Shown here: positions 11,219 to 23,387 of the stretch, piece by piece
How positions within the stretch are numbered: position 1 is the stretch's first letter
Layout: every line of letters starts with the position of its first letter
From: Chamaecrista fasciculata
Lineage: Eukaryota > Streptophyta > Magnoliopsida > Fabales > Fabaceae
Direction: 5' to 3'
Length of the DNA: 64,000 bases
NCBI GenBank assembly: GCA_003254925.1
Contig: QANZ01035721.1
Location: 1-64,000, forward strand
Notes under the pieces: generated by a model
The model's input: only the letters and a program-made list of their open reading frames with translations
Told to the model about the DNA's origin: nothing
Database searches by the model: none
Program-made: the position numbers and the translations under genes

Positions 11219-13420
11219 TATGTGTGTATAAAAACAAAGATGTCTATATGCATCTATCTTGCATATAAGCACATACATGAGATAAAATATATATGTAGTT
11301 TGTTTAAGTAAATAAATGAATAAATTTCAATAGCTGCGCTGTTTCTTGTTAGAAAATATATAGTTGTCAAAATTCTATTAAATTGTTAAGGAATTAAAAT
11401 TTCAGCAAAAAAAAAGTTAAGGAATTAAATTATTTTTTGGCCAAAGTTAAGGAATTAATTAACTATAACTTGTTATAAAATTTATAAAGGATCAGTATGA
11501 GTTTTAAAGAAGGATTGAAGAATGAGTTTGTTCTATTCTATGCTTCTTCCCAATTGAATAACTATTTTTCACAAAAACTGGAAAGCAGCTTTTCTCGTTT
11601 AATTAATGAAGTGAAAGCTCGATCTTAATTACGTTATAGAGAAGTTTAAATTTACAAATTACATTATTATATATTTTGATATCTTAATTTTATGTAAAGT
11701 TTTAAAGTAGTTTCTTGAATTCGAAACCTATTAAAATTATTTAATATTAATTATTTCATCATATATAATTTTTAAGGTGAACTATCATAAGACGCCAAAA
11801 TTATACTATATAATATTACACAGAAGAGGAGAGAGATAAAGAAAGAAAATATTCATCTCATAAAATAATATGTCCTTAGTTTTTTTTAATAAAATCATTT
11901 GTATAACAATTTTAACTTATATTACGTTGCAAACTTCATAATATTAACACACATACAATTTTTTTAGAAATATATCGTACTTTATTTTTTAAATGATAAC
12001 ATTAATTAATAATATACTTTAAAATATGAATGTATAATAAATAATCCATATATCAAATACTTCCTCATAGGAATAATAATTAGATAGAAATACCAAACAT
12101 GGGAACCATAATCAGCTGCTTGCTTACTAGGATGTGATACGGCAATATTCGTCTCACATTCACAATTGCTCTTCATCCCGTGGACCCATACCCTTTTTGT
12201 CCATTCAATTCTATTATATTATATATATGTATATATATATATTATATATATATATATATATATTCAGAGTAAAAGTTTTGCAAATAATGCTTTGCATTAT
12301 TGAGTAATAGTTTATTTTTGTAGTTAAAAATTTAGGTGAGGGGACGACGCCCCAATTCAGAGTCAGGGCAGACTTTCGGGTTCAAAGAACACTTACAGAG
12401 GTACTTATAGATAACCCACTTTAATGAGAGGAAATAAGTAATTTAATTTTTTAAAGATTATTGAGTTGATATTTTAATTTCTAAAATTAAAATATACAGG
12501 CCGTCACTGAAAAATTAAAACAATATACTTTTTAGTGACTAAAATATTAAAATTGTATACTATTTAATCTATAAAAATAATTAATAAATATATTATTTTG
12601 ATGTTTTAGATATTATATTATTTATTTTAATTTTTTAGATCTAATTATCAGTTCGATGATTTTCAAAAACTAAATTATCAATTTATTATTTTAATTATTT
12701 AAGTACAATTTTTTTGGAAAAAAAGAAGATATATATAATAACGACCTGTATATTTTAATTTTTGCCAATGATCAAAATTTGTGAAAATTATAAATAGTGA
12801 GGGATTCAGAAGTTATTTTTATTAATAATAATTATATTTATAAAACTATTTTTTATGGTTTATAATATATAGTTTTTAATACTTACTATTAAAATGATAA
12901 ACACATATATAATAACATATATCGACTCGATTTCTTAAATTTGTTTACTTTTAGAAACAAACTGTACGTCTACTGATTGTATTGATTAATTACGTCAATC
13001 TTTTATTTTCTTTTCAAAACCAAATGCCTGAAAAAATTTAAATAATTTTTGGGACAAAAAAAAGTGTAATGGTTGGTTACATGTCATACACATAACTTCG
13101 ATTGCTTTTCTTCTTAAACAATTAATGCCTTTTGTTATTTTATTTTATTTTTCGTTAAATAACGTAAAATCTCTTTGAATATAATTTATTGTAGAAAAAA
13201 AATCATAAATTATGAAAATAGAAACTCTATTTAGTTTGTTGTAGATAATGATGATCATGAATAGAGTATGAATAGGGTATTATAATTTTTGGATATGGTA
13301 TTATATCTTCAATTTGGGGTATAATTTATAAAAAAAAAAATTTTTGGAGTACAACTGAAATTATCCCATACATTTGGCCATTTGGGGTACTCCGTACTAA
13401 GAATATTTTTGCTTTTTCTT
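11219..13420. repeat. AT-rich intergenic DNA with a dispersed MITE-like repeat
   Basis: No gene is seen. Around 12418-12720 is a degenerate copy of a family also present at 13982-14083/15456-15560, 31633-31850 and about 50700-51060. Its shared words include AAAGATTATTGAGTTGATA and TATACTATTTTGATNTTTTAG-like stretches. A TA microsatellite lies at 12221-12262. Confidence 0.45.
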
Positions 13421-13424
13421 TTTG

Positions 13425-13900
13425 GTAAATTTGGTTTTTTAATTTTGCAAAAGCTTTCATCCTTGGTCTTACATTAAATTTTGTTCATCTCCCCCATTAA
13501 GTATGACACAAACAGTTGACCTGTGGGGACCAAAATTATAAAAAAAAAAGATATAAGACCAAAATCGCAATTTACCCATAAGATAAGAAATCAAAATTGC
13601 AACTTACTCTAAAGATAAGGGACCAAAATCTTCTCCAAACCAATTATCTACGTTGTCCTTAATAGAAGAAGATAGACGAAATTTAAGGTGAGACTAATGG
13701 TGAAAATTTTTGCAAAATATGAGACCAAATATGCAAAAAAAAAAAGATAAGGGCCTTATTTACAACCTGATCAAAAGATAAGGGACAAAATTTGAAAAAA
13801 AAAAAAAGAAGAACATGATTTGCAACTTGACTAAAAAATAAGAGACTAAATTTGCATTTTGACTAAAAAATATTAATTATATTTGACAAAAAAGTGTTTT
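13425..13900. repeat. Fold-back repeat, same family as 1.7-2.2 and 21.3-21.7 kb
   Basis: Left-side words (GGTCTTACATT, CATCTCCC) are answered on the right by complements in AAGATAAGGGACCAAAAT-type words, repeated several times with A-tracts. It is non-coding. The boundaries are not sharp. Confidence 0.45.
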
Positions 13901-14309
13901 TTTTTGTCATTTTTCATAATTTATAAAATTTTTAACACAAAGTAAAATTCAAGAAGATTTTGCCTAATATAATTTTTTTAATAAACTAACAATTTGGTCT
14001 TTAAAAATTATTGAACTGACAACTCAATTTCTAAAGATTAAAAATACATAGTTAGACCCTGAAAGATTAAAATAAATATTAATGTTATCAAAACCAGACC
14101 AGAGAATGGTCCGAATAGACCTTCGGGTCACGGGTTGATTGGTTCAATCGGTTAGACCGACAGTCAAACCGAATGACGTCATAAATATATAAATAAAGTA
14201 AATATTTTAAATATAAATATTCCATAATTGATAAAATATAATTATAAACTTTATATAAAAATAAGATATACTTGTGAATCCATAATTTCATTGTCCTACA
14301 TAAATAAAA

Positions 14310-14730
14310 GGGTAAATTACACTTTGGTACCCCTGTGATTCGACCTTATTTCACTTTGGTACCATGTGGTTTGAAACCTGACACTTTGGTACCTTGTGGT
14401 ATTCTCCATTAACACTTTGGTACCTTTTGGGGTTATTTTGTAATTTTAACCATAACAAATTTTTACAAAAATTACATATTGACTCCAATTTTTTTTTAAG
14501 TTTTCATTTTAGTCCCTAGATAATATGTATCCAGTGACCTATTTGTAATTTTTTGGGATCAATATGTAATTTTTGCAAAGTTTGTTGTAGTTAAAATTAC
14601 AAAAATAGTTTCAAAGGGTATCAAAGTGTTAATAGAGAATACCACAGGGTACCAAAGTGTCAGGTTTCAAACCATAGGGTATCAAAGTGAAATAGGGTCA
14701 AACCACAGTGTACCAAAGTGTAATTTACCC
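14310..14730. mobile_element. Mutator-like MITE, copy A, with 9-bp target duplication
   Basis: A 421-bp palindromic element: it opens GGGTAAATTACACTTTGGTA and closes with the exact complement. CACTTTGGTACC words alternate along both arms. The 9-bp direct repeat TAAATAAAA flanks it exactly (14301-14309 and 14731-14739), the size made by Mutator-class transposases. Transcripts would fold into a long hairpin. Confidence 0.85.
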
Positions 14731-14840
14731 TAAATAAAATATACAAATGTCACAACTTGAATAATTATTAGGTTAGTAAAAATGAAAAAAATGAATTTTT
14801 CTTTTTGTTTTAATAGGCCAAATTTAAAAAAAAAAAACAA

Positions 14841-15270
14841 GGGTAAATTACACTTTGGTACCCTGTGGTTTGACCCTATTTCACTTTGGTACCATGTGGT
14901 TTGAAACTTGACACTTTGGTACCCTGTGGTATTCTCCATTAACACTTTGGTACCCTTTGGAGCTATTTTGTAATTTTAACCATAATAAATTTTACAAAAA
15001 TTACATATTGACCCCAAAAAAATTTTAAATTTTTCATTTTAGTCCCTATATAATATGTATCCAGGGACCTATTTGTAATTTTTTGAAAATTTTTTGGGGT
15101 CAATATGTAATTTTTGCAAAATTTGTTATAGTTAAAATTACAAAATAGCTCCAAAGGGTACCAAAGTGTTAATGGAGAATACCACAGGGTACCAAAGTGT
15201 CAAGTTTCAAACCACAGGGTACCAAAGTGAAATAGGGTCAAACCACAGGGTACCAAAGTGTAATTTATCC
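14841..15270. mobile_element. Mutator-like MITE, copy B, with palindromic flanks
   Basis: This is a second 430-bp copy of the element at 14310-14730, highly similar along both arms, with one change at the right end (ATCC for ACCC). Instead of a direct duplication, the flanks are inverted. CCAAATTT plus an A-tract and CAA on the left face TTG plus a T-tract and AAATTTGG on the right. Confidence 0.75.
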
Positions 15271-15631
15271 TTGTTTTTTTTTAAATTTGGCATACAAAAC
15301 CAAAAAAAAAGCTAAGAAAAAAAACCTCATAGAAAATAGTGACCCAGCCGGTTTTCTAAAAATCACTCCGGGTCACGGTTCAAAGTGGTCAATCTTCATA
15401 ACGGTCCAATGGTCCAAACCGATCCGTCTTCGTTCTTGGGTCCAGGTTTCATAACATTAATAAATATACTATTTTGATATTTTAGGAATTAAATTATGTA
15501 TTTTAATATTTTATGATCGAATTATTAACTCGATGATCAAATCAAATTGTTAGTTTACTCTATTTTTTTTTTAAGTTTTGAATTAGCTAATCCATTTTAC
15601 ACACACAAACATACATGGAAATCCTTTTTTA

Positions 15632-15820
15632 TAACCAAGCTTGGTTGGCCTAGTGGTCGACCTCACTAGGTCACTTAATCAAGATCGGGGGTTTGAATCA
15701 CGCCTTGTGTATGTAGCAACCAATTGGTCAGCGGAAGACACTTAAATGGAGTACCGATCTGCGAAGAATTAGTCCCTGACTTGTTGGGCTAGGGATACCT
15801 TTGGAAATAAAAAAAAAAAA
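15632..15820 (+). mobile_element. tRNA-derived SINE with A box, B box, A-tail and target duplication
   Basis: An internal Pol III promoter is visible: an A-box-like TGGCCTAGTGG at 15646-15656 and a B-box-like GGTTTGAATCA near 15690-15700, with tRNA-head spacing. A tRNA-unrelated body follows, ending in an A-tract (15808-15820). A 14-bp direct repeat, GAAATCCTT(T/C)TTTA, flanks it at 15618-15631 and 15821-15834, as left by LINE-type integration. There is no coding capacity. It is probably a fairly recent insertion, since the duplication differs at one base. Confidence 0.88.
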
Positions 15821-15834
15821 GAAATCCTTCTTTA

Positions 15835-16441
15835 ATTATTTATTTTTCCAAAAAATTAATAAAGGTTTTAATACGCGAATCAATGCCAAAGATTATACTA
15901 GTTATATATCTATTAATGACTAATGAGGATATGAGATAATGAGATCGTGAGGGTATAAAACTCATTTTCCATTATTATACATGATTTTAAAAGTGAGTTG
16001 ACTATAATTGAACCCCGGTTATATATATGCACAGTGTTGATGGAGATGCATGATATATATCGATCGATGTGGAACAAGAACAAGGGGCCCCTTTTCCTTT
16101 TCTTATATCATGATTTTCTTTGTCATTTACTTATTCTAATTCTTGAATAATTGTTGTATTGATTTTTCCAATGAATGTTTAGAAGCAAATTATGGAAACT
16201 AATTAACCCTCCATATATCGCTGCCTATTAATTAATTATTTATATCAATTGTATACTCTTCCTCCTTGTTTAACAGAGCGTTCAATATATATGGTGACCA
16301 AAATTATACAAGCCCTTTCGTATTAACAAAGCAACCAAATCATATTTCAAACCTTCAGGCTTTGCTGACGAGGATATACATCACGCACATACACTCTTCA
16401 TAAAACTTCCTACACAATATATATATATATATTATATATAT
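15835..16441. other. Intergenic, nothing recognised
   Basis: AT-rich DNA without a gene; it ends in a TA microsatellite that forms the insertion site of the next element. Confidence 0.5.
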
Positions 16442-18699
16442 GAGTAAACTAACTTTCCGGTCCCTAAATTTTGGACACTCTGACTCATAGGTCCCTGAAT
16501 TTTGCGAAGTGTACAAACCGATCCCCGAATTTTCAAAATGCTATACTAATAGGTCCCTCCATCATATTGCCGTTACAAAAAAGCTGACGTGTACATAACG
16601 GACGCTGATGTGTCCCGTTATGTCCACGTCAGCACCCGGTACCTTAAAAAAAATCTGCCACGTCATTAAAAAAACGACACATAAGCATTTTCTCATTGCA
16701 CTTATAGGTCCCTGACCATTTTTATTTCATTATTCTCAATTCCCCCTCTTTTTCATCATCTTCATTCATTTTAGTCCCAAATTCTCAAAATAAAATTGTA
16801 AAGTGTCTCAAAACTCTTTCAAACATTCCAATTTAGTCCATAAAAATATTTAAAACCATAAACCCCAAATTCTAAACCCTAAACCCTAAACCCCAAAAAA
16901 GAGTTTGAGTTGAACAATTAGGTCCTTGACCCATAATTCTCAATTCCTCCTTTTTTTCATTATCTTCATTCATTTTAGTCCCAAATCCTCAAAATAAAAT
17001 TGTAAAGTGTCCCAAAACTCTTTCAAACATTCCAATTTAGTCCTTAAAAATATTTCACAAGATATCTTCATTTAGTTCCCATTTTAATTACAATCTATCC
17101 CACAAACTGAATTGTTTTTATCAAATCTATCCATAAAACCTTCAACACAACTATGAAACTTCAATCTCTCTCCAGGAATTGATAGAACAACTAGGAAATA
17201 GGAACATGGAAAACACATAAATCTGGTGATAAAAATTGGAAAACACATAAATCTGGTGGAAAACTACAATCTCTCATATCGGCACAAGATCTCGCCCCTG
17301 TTTCCAAATGCACTAGAGCCTACACCGTCGTGTGATTCATCCTGACCGCAAATTGAGCACCCAGATTGACAAAGACGGTGACACCAATCCGACATGGAAC
17401 GAGAAATTCGTCTTCCACTTCGACGACGACTTCCTCAACGCCTCAGATTCGGCCATGATGATCGAGATCTACGCAACTGCTTGGCTCCAAGACATCCTAA
17501 TCGGCACCATGGGCGTTCTCATCAGCAGCCTCCTCCCTCCCTCGGCTCGTTCCAGTCCGATTTTGACTCTTTTATCGGCATTGTTCCAAGAGCGCCGTCA
17601 CTGTATTTTGATATGCAGTATGCTCCATCACTGTTCCGCCGTCACTGCGTTCTAATTGGTTCGTTGTTCTGATAAACTCCATCGTCACTGTGTGTAGTGA
17701 AGAACGAATCAAAACAAGAGGCCACATTTTGTGTTTCTCCTTTTGCGTCCCAAAGACAACAGATGAGAGAGAAGAATGAGGACCATGGTTGAAGATGTAG
17801 GAAATTTTGGGTTTTTAGAGTTTGGAGGAGAATATTTGGAGAGAAGTCACATAATTTTCGAACTTAATCTTGACAGTTGGGGAAAAAATAAGTTTGTAAT
17901 TGTAGAGCTGAATGATTTTTAGGTTCAATTTGTGTGGTGGTGGCTGTTTTGTGTTCTTGATTTTTAGGTTTGTATTTTTACAATTTTTATCACCAATTTT
18001 TTTAGGGTTTAGGGTTTAGGACCTAATTGTTCAACTCAGACTTTTCTTTAGGGTTTAGGATTTAAGGTTTGGGGTTTAGGGTTTTTAATATTTTTAAGGA
18101 CTAAATTGGAATGTTTGAAAAAGTTTTAGGACACTTTACAATTTTATTTTGAGGATTTGGGACTAAAATGAATGAAGATAGTGAAAAAAAGGAGGAATTG
18201 AGAATAATTGAGAATAATGGGTCAAGGACCTAATTGTTCAACTCAAACTTTTTTTAGGGTTTAAGGTTTTTAATATTTTTAAGGACTAAATTAGAATGTT
18301 TGAAAGAGTTTTGAGACACTTTACAATTTTATTTTGAGAATTTGGGACTAAAATGAATGAAGATGATGAAAAAGAGGGGGAATTGAGAATAATGGAATAA
18401 AAATGGGTCAGGGATCTATAAGTGCAATTGCGAAATGCTGATGTGTCGTTTTTTATTGACGTGACAGTTTTTTTTAAAATAACGGGTGCTGACGTGGACA
18501 TAATGGGACACATCAGCATATAACGGGACACATCAGCGTCCGTTATGTACACGTCAGCTTTTTTGTAACGGCAATATGACAGAGGGACCTATTAGTATAG
18601 CGTTTTGAAAATTCAGGGACCGGCTTGTACTCTTCGCAAAATTCAGGGACCTATCAGTCAAAGCGTCCAAAATTCAAGGACCGGAAATTTAGTTTACTC
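16442..18699. mobile_element. Pack-MULE-like element with very long inverted repeats
   Basis: This 2258-bp element begins GAGTAAACTAACTTTCCGGT and ends in the near-exact complement. Inverted similarity extends about 600-700 bp inward on each side. Each arm contains internally repeated blocks (AATGAATGAAGAT, ACTCTTTCAAACATTCC, and AAACCCTAAACCC tracts). The flanks are TA microsatellite, so the expected 8-9-bp duplication cannot be distinguished. The unique centre (about 17070-17985) is GC-richer and carries part of a C2-domain gene. It encodes no transposase. Long arms plus a captured gene fragment are typical of non-autonomous Mutator elements of the Pack-MULE type. Confidence 0.8.
17276..17560 (+). 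pseudogene. Captured C2-domain gene fragment, frameshifted
   Basis: In the first frame the sequence reads ISAQDLAPVSKCTRAYTVV and then stops. After a one-base shift at about 17331 it continues IHPDRKLSTQID, GDTNPTWNEKFVFHF, MIEIYATAWL, ILIGTMGVLISSLLPPSA. This is the N-terminal two-thirds of a plant C2 domain of the SRC2/BAP-like type (strands around the DxDGDxNPxWNE calcium-loop region). A single missing G in a Trp codon (GTCGTGTGGATT to GTCGTGTGATT) explains the break. It lies in the centre of the long-TIR element and is best read as a transduplicated, non-functional copy of a host gene elsewhere. Confidence 0.75.
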
Positions 18700-21330
18700 A
18701 TATATATATATATATATTACACCATTCCACTTTCTCCATTCAATTCAAACAAGGTATATTTGTAAAATAAAAAAAATGGAGAACCCAATTTCGAAGAATA
18801 TATATTACATAAAAAAAAAAACAGAAATTTGAGTAGAAGTCATTTGTCTGATAGCAAAGATACGTCACAAGTAAGGATGAGTGATGGCCAAGTTTATAAA
18901 AATTATTAGTGTATTTTTCTTTCAAACAAAAATTAAAGTGTATTTTGATATGCCTTATTAGCTATCACCTCCAAAAGTATGTCTTCATAAATCATTACCA
19001 GCTCTTCATACACATGATCAAAGTTCAAACATATATAATAGTTTTAAGAAAATTCTTCAACTAGCTATAGTCCATGTATGATCATAACAATCATTAGCTG
19101 TTAAAAGAAAAATGAAGGAAAGTTTTTTTTATATTTCTTCTTTTTGGTATTTTTAGCTTCAATCTCTTTTTGTCTATACATTAATAACTCTTCCATTTTT
19201 CTTATTTATAGCATATAAAACTTTTGAAAAAAGAAAATAAAAATGGGTAACTAAAATCCTTTAGTAGTTGGCCAAAACCTCAAATTTGGTCCCCAAATAT
19301 GGACATATTGTAAGGATGAAATATCTCTAAATATGTCACCCCTCCACAATGATAACAAAGGTGGTGATGGAGTGATTCACACTCACAATGCAAGATTGAT
19401 CGAGAACAGGGTTCATTCACTACTTCAATGACCTATTTGACCTTTTTCTTCATCCATTTACAACTAGTCGGGTGACGAGAAAGAGAAAGATCTCATATAT
19501 GTTTGCTAATTTTATGTACAATATAAGTGAATCTATAAAAATATACTTAGATCATTTAACAAACTTGTTATGGAGATATAGGGATTAAAAGATGATAAGG
19601 TAGTCTATGCGAAATGTGTATATTGGTCTCAAGAACAACCAATTCTCAACTTTCTAGGATTACAAATGATTAACTAACTTTGAAAATCTCATCGACCAGA
19701 CTCTCGAGTACATAATATAGGAAGATGCCTTTAAGGAAAAAAAATTCAATGTCCAAAGCCCTAAGAAAATGGGAAGAAAGAAACCAATGGGGGATAAATC
19801 ACCTAAATGGCAAAGAGAGAAAGAGAGAGAGAGAATTAAGTTGAAAGAATAGTGACCCCGGAGACATTCCCCTTTATGTGGAAGATTCCCTATATATATT
19901 ATATTAACCAAGAGGTCATCGACCATTTATAATGAAGTAGCAGCACTCACCTTTTACTGTTCTCAATCCTTAAGAAACGACGAGGGACCGACTATATCAA
20001 TAAGAGAATATACCAATGCTATCAAGATATCTTACAAAATCTTAAGATTCTATGCAAGCACGTTTCTTTAACAATCATATTCAGAATCATTTTTTGATAA
20101 TATCATGGTAAGATTACAAATTTGCAAGCAAGACCATATTGCATACGTGGGAATCATAAGATGTAAGATCTTACAAATATCAATTTTTTCATCATTTTAA
20201 CATCCTTAAATACTTTGTATTTATAATATAAGGAACTATTTGCACAAAGAAAAAGATTAATGACTTAGTCCTTAAAATATATATTTAATGAAGAAATGAA
20301 TGACTAAGAACTAAAATGTAAGAGAGTTTGAGTTTAACTTAGAAAATATTTTTTTCTTATAATAGATTATAGATGGTGAAAATAAAGGTTAAAAAAATAG
20401 ATGAAATATTTGAAGTTCAACAAATAAAAATAATTAAATCTTTGAGCAGTATGAATGATTTTTAGATTTATAATGATGTAGGAAATGATGTTATGGAATA
20501 TGATGTTAATTATTATATGAATGAACTTGATAATTATATAAATTTGTTCTCTATATGTATTATGTACTCACTTCCATAGAGAGCGTGTTTCTCGTCTCAA
20601 AATATGCACTCTGCACCCCAATTGAGACTCACTTCCATACACTCATTCAACCCACGTTTTGGAGGAAATAACTCCCCTTCATGGAACTTCCTCTTGCTGA
20701 AGGTGTTTTAGTATGTGGGTATATTTTTGAATATCTCAAAAATCAATATTATTACATTAGTGGATATTAGAAAAATATCTTCTCAACCCACTTTCTATCC
20801 TTAGCCAATAATAATTAATTAATTAATTAAAAAAATTAATTAATATACTCAATAATAATATTTAATTATTATTATATTGGATCATATTTGACCGGGTCGA
20901 ATCCACCAAAGGTGTATTCATATCCCAACAATTATTATTATTATTATTTAGTAAAAATACGTTTTTTTTCAAAACTCAATTCAAACCAACCCGTCGTAAA
21001 CTCAACCCAACTCACCCCGTGAATACGCCTATAGTTGTTCGAATCATTGAACAACTCGGTCCTCACAACATTGCAAAAAAAAAAGTTAAATCAAGCCAAG
21101 TCAGGTTGATTTAACCTAAAATTTTTATTTATACAATTATACCTAAGTTAGTGAATATTGTTAAAAGTAATTATGTGAATAATAATTTTGGGTTTGTGAA
21201 TTATTATTATATTTTTTAATCTAAAAAACAAGGTGCAATTGTGGCCTTTAAATTGTTTTATACCATTTTAAAATAGCTTCTTTCTGGGTTAAAAAAAAAT
21301 CCCAAAACACAATAGTTGAAAATAAACATA
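18700..21330. other. Intergenic, no gene recognised
   Basis: AT-rich DNA with a TA microsatellite (18700-18717), (TTAA/AATT)-rich simple sequence near 20816-20880, and a TTA microsatellite near 20934-20948. Fragments of hAT-MITE-like words (CAACCCAACTCACCCCGTGAATAC, in pieces) occur near 20990-21030. No reading frame resembles a known family. Confidence 0.5.
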
Positions 21331-21339
21331 ATACAAATT

Positions 21340-21695
21340 TGGTTCTCTATTTTTTTTCTCAGATCCTAATTCAGTCGTATATCTTTTTCTGTTATATTTT
21401 GTCTTATATCTTTACAAAAGGTCTCAATTTCATCTCATATAATTTTTTATCCCATATCTTTTGATCAGATTACAAAATTGATCTCATATCTTTGCAAAAG
21501 AATCAATTGTTACAAAGATATGAGACCACTCTTGCACCCGATCCAAAGATATGAGACCAATTTTGCAACTGACCCAAAGATAATGACAAAATCTATAACA
21601 AAAAAATTTATGGGACTAAATTGGGATTTGACAAAAAAACATGACACCAAAAGTGCAATAAAAAAATATATAAAATCAAATTAGAAACTAAAAAA
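21340..21695. repeat. Fold-back repeat of the TCTCATATCTTT family
   Basis: The left arm carries TCTCATATCTTTGCAAAAG-type words, answered on the right by CAAAGATATGAGACC repeated with A-tracts. It is non-coding and related to the repeats at 1.74-2.23 and 13.4-13.9 kb. Confidence 0.5.
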
Positions 21696-22290
21696 ACTTA
21701 AACGTTTTTATTCCTCTTGTAAATTGAAAAAAAATGGAAGTTTAGAAAGAAAAGCGCGAAATAGCGGGAGGAGCAATATGTCGTAGGAGGAGATGAGAAA
21801 GAGAAATAGAAGAATGGGGAAATGGGGGGGACAAGTGCTGTTCACACTTTGAGAGTGTGTGGTATTCTTCCGCCCAGGTGCACCAAAGTTCTTATCGTAA
21901 CTCCATAAAAAGAAAAGCAAATATCAAAGTGTTATTTAAATATCGAAATGGTCCTTTTTAAAAAAGAAAAGAAAACGATGGTTAACTTGCGCCGGGGTGT
22001 GCTCATTACGCACCCCCCCACCCCCTTACTAGTACTACCCCTTGGCATCCATCAACCCCTGCCCGTCAATACCACGACAAACCCACTTCCCAATAAAAAC
22101 AGAACAACTTTCCTGCGTCCGTTACTACACACGCCGTCACTTTCCCCACCCAATCCCCCTTCGACACCTTTCTCCATCACGTTAACGCCGTTTGTACCTT
22201 CTCCGTTACAAGCCGCCTTTATTTATCATCATCCTCTTCCTTGCTTTTTTCTTCTCCCACTTCATTCCTATTGGCAACCCTTTTTATTTT
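21696..22290. other. Intergenic, C/T-rich unexplained stretch
   Basis: 22005-22290 is much richer in C than its surroundings. It has an open 114-codon Pro/Leu/Ser-rich frame on the + strand (21948-22292) that I do not recognise. The frame probably reflects base composition. It could be a remnant of a gene 5' end or part of the distal ARF2 upstream region. Confidence 0.4.
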
Positions 22291-22790
22291 GAGCAAACTC
22301 ATTATTTGGTCATTGTATTTTTTAAATAGATTATTTGATCTCTCAAAAATTATAAATGTCAACTCGTTAATTCTTGTAGCATATCTTTGTCACTGACACA
22401 GATGACTTGACCCTTAACTGTATATGTGACACGTTAAATGTCACATATTTAACTATTTGGGACCACCTAAGGTTTGAGGTTTGAGAATGCTTTAATAGTT
22501 TATACCTTATGAATGATTCACGTGTAATACAAATATTTGAGTGTGACTCAATTTTAGGTTAGCTTATTTGTGTTTGTTGGTCCGGTTCGGTTAGTTTAGG
22601 TCATTGAGATGCTAAAATGACATTTAACGGTGTCATATAAGCATTTAACATCTATGTCATCAAATAAATTTAATGGATTCTAACTAAGGGACTAAATAGT
22701 TGACAATTATGATAAATGAACTATTGAGTAGTTTATTTCAAAAACAGTAAAAAAAATAGGGACCAAATAGTAGGTTTCGTCTTTTATTTT
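22291..22790. repeat. Fold-back MITE upstream of ARF2
   Basis: Left words ATTATTTGGTCATTGTATTTT and AATTATAAATGTCAACT (given here in parts) are mirrored by the right-hand complement of GACAATTATGATAAATGAACT and GGGACCAAATAGTAGG. It is non-coding, about 500 bp, and ends roughly 180 bp before the GA-rich ARF2 leader. The boundaries are approximate. Confidence 0.5.
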
Positions 22791-23387
22791 CTGCTATTTG
22801 TTTTCACCGGTTGTTCCGGTCACTCTGACTGGTTAATGCCGGTGGCCCATTCTGGTTAAGGATTGACCGCGGTTGAAATGATTGTATACAGTTTTGACCA
22901 CTATGGTTAAGTCTCCTTTCAGAGTTCACACAGACAGACACGCACAGACACATGGAGAGAGAGAATAGGAGAGAGAGAGACTGTGAGAGATGGTTATGGT
23001 GCTGAGAGCGTTTATCAGTCTGGTGGGAGAAAGAGAGACAACACAATCCTCAAGATTATCGTCTCACACTGATCGAGACCCTCTCAATTTGCTTCTCAAT
23101 TGAAAGCTCTAGCTTCAGAATTGTGAAAGACAGCTCTGAATTCTGCGGTTTTTCGACTGTACAATCTGTGTTCCGAGCATTCATCTTTGGTTTCTGATAT
23201 AAGGCTTCGTCTGGAGAAGAGGACGATAGACAAGGAAGGGAGAAGACTAAGGCCTTTGCCAATTTTGAGAGTTTTGCCTTTTGGCTTTTACTTTAGGGTC
23301 TCTGGTTTCTATTATTTCTTTTGGGGTGTTTAGTCTTTGATTGTTTGGGGGTAGTGAAGCCCTGTAGGCGTAGGCTGAAGTTTTGAG

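Larger units (their letters stand above)
14084..15455. mobile_element. Middle-layer TIR element
   Basis: The termini GTTATCAAAACCAGACC and the complement of the right end, GTTATGAAACCTGGACCC, form imperfect inverted repeats. They are flanked by ATTAAT at 14078-14083 and 15456-15461. The 1372-bp length includes two later Mutator-like MITEs, so the original element was about 520 bp. The superfamily is not certain. Confidence 0.5.
13982..15560. mobile_element. Outer MITE interrupted by nested elements
   Basis: The left end, TAAACTAACAATTTGGTCT (from about 13983), is matched by the complement of the right end, GAGTAAACTAACAATTTGAT (15560 back to 15541). The similarity continues inward for about 100 bp, up to 14077 and 15462. 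The interior is filled by the next element (14084-15455), so this is the oldest layer of a three-level nest. Confidence 0.6.

Noticed and set aside
16860-16905. Telomere array
   Set aside because: Only a few imperfect AAACCCTAAACCC units, mirrored in the other arm of a transposon, so it is part of the element.
21948-22292. 114-codon proline-rich frame as a gene
   Set aside because: C/T-rich composition alone explains it; there is no family motif, leader or intron pattern.
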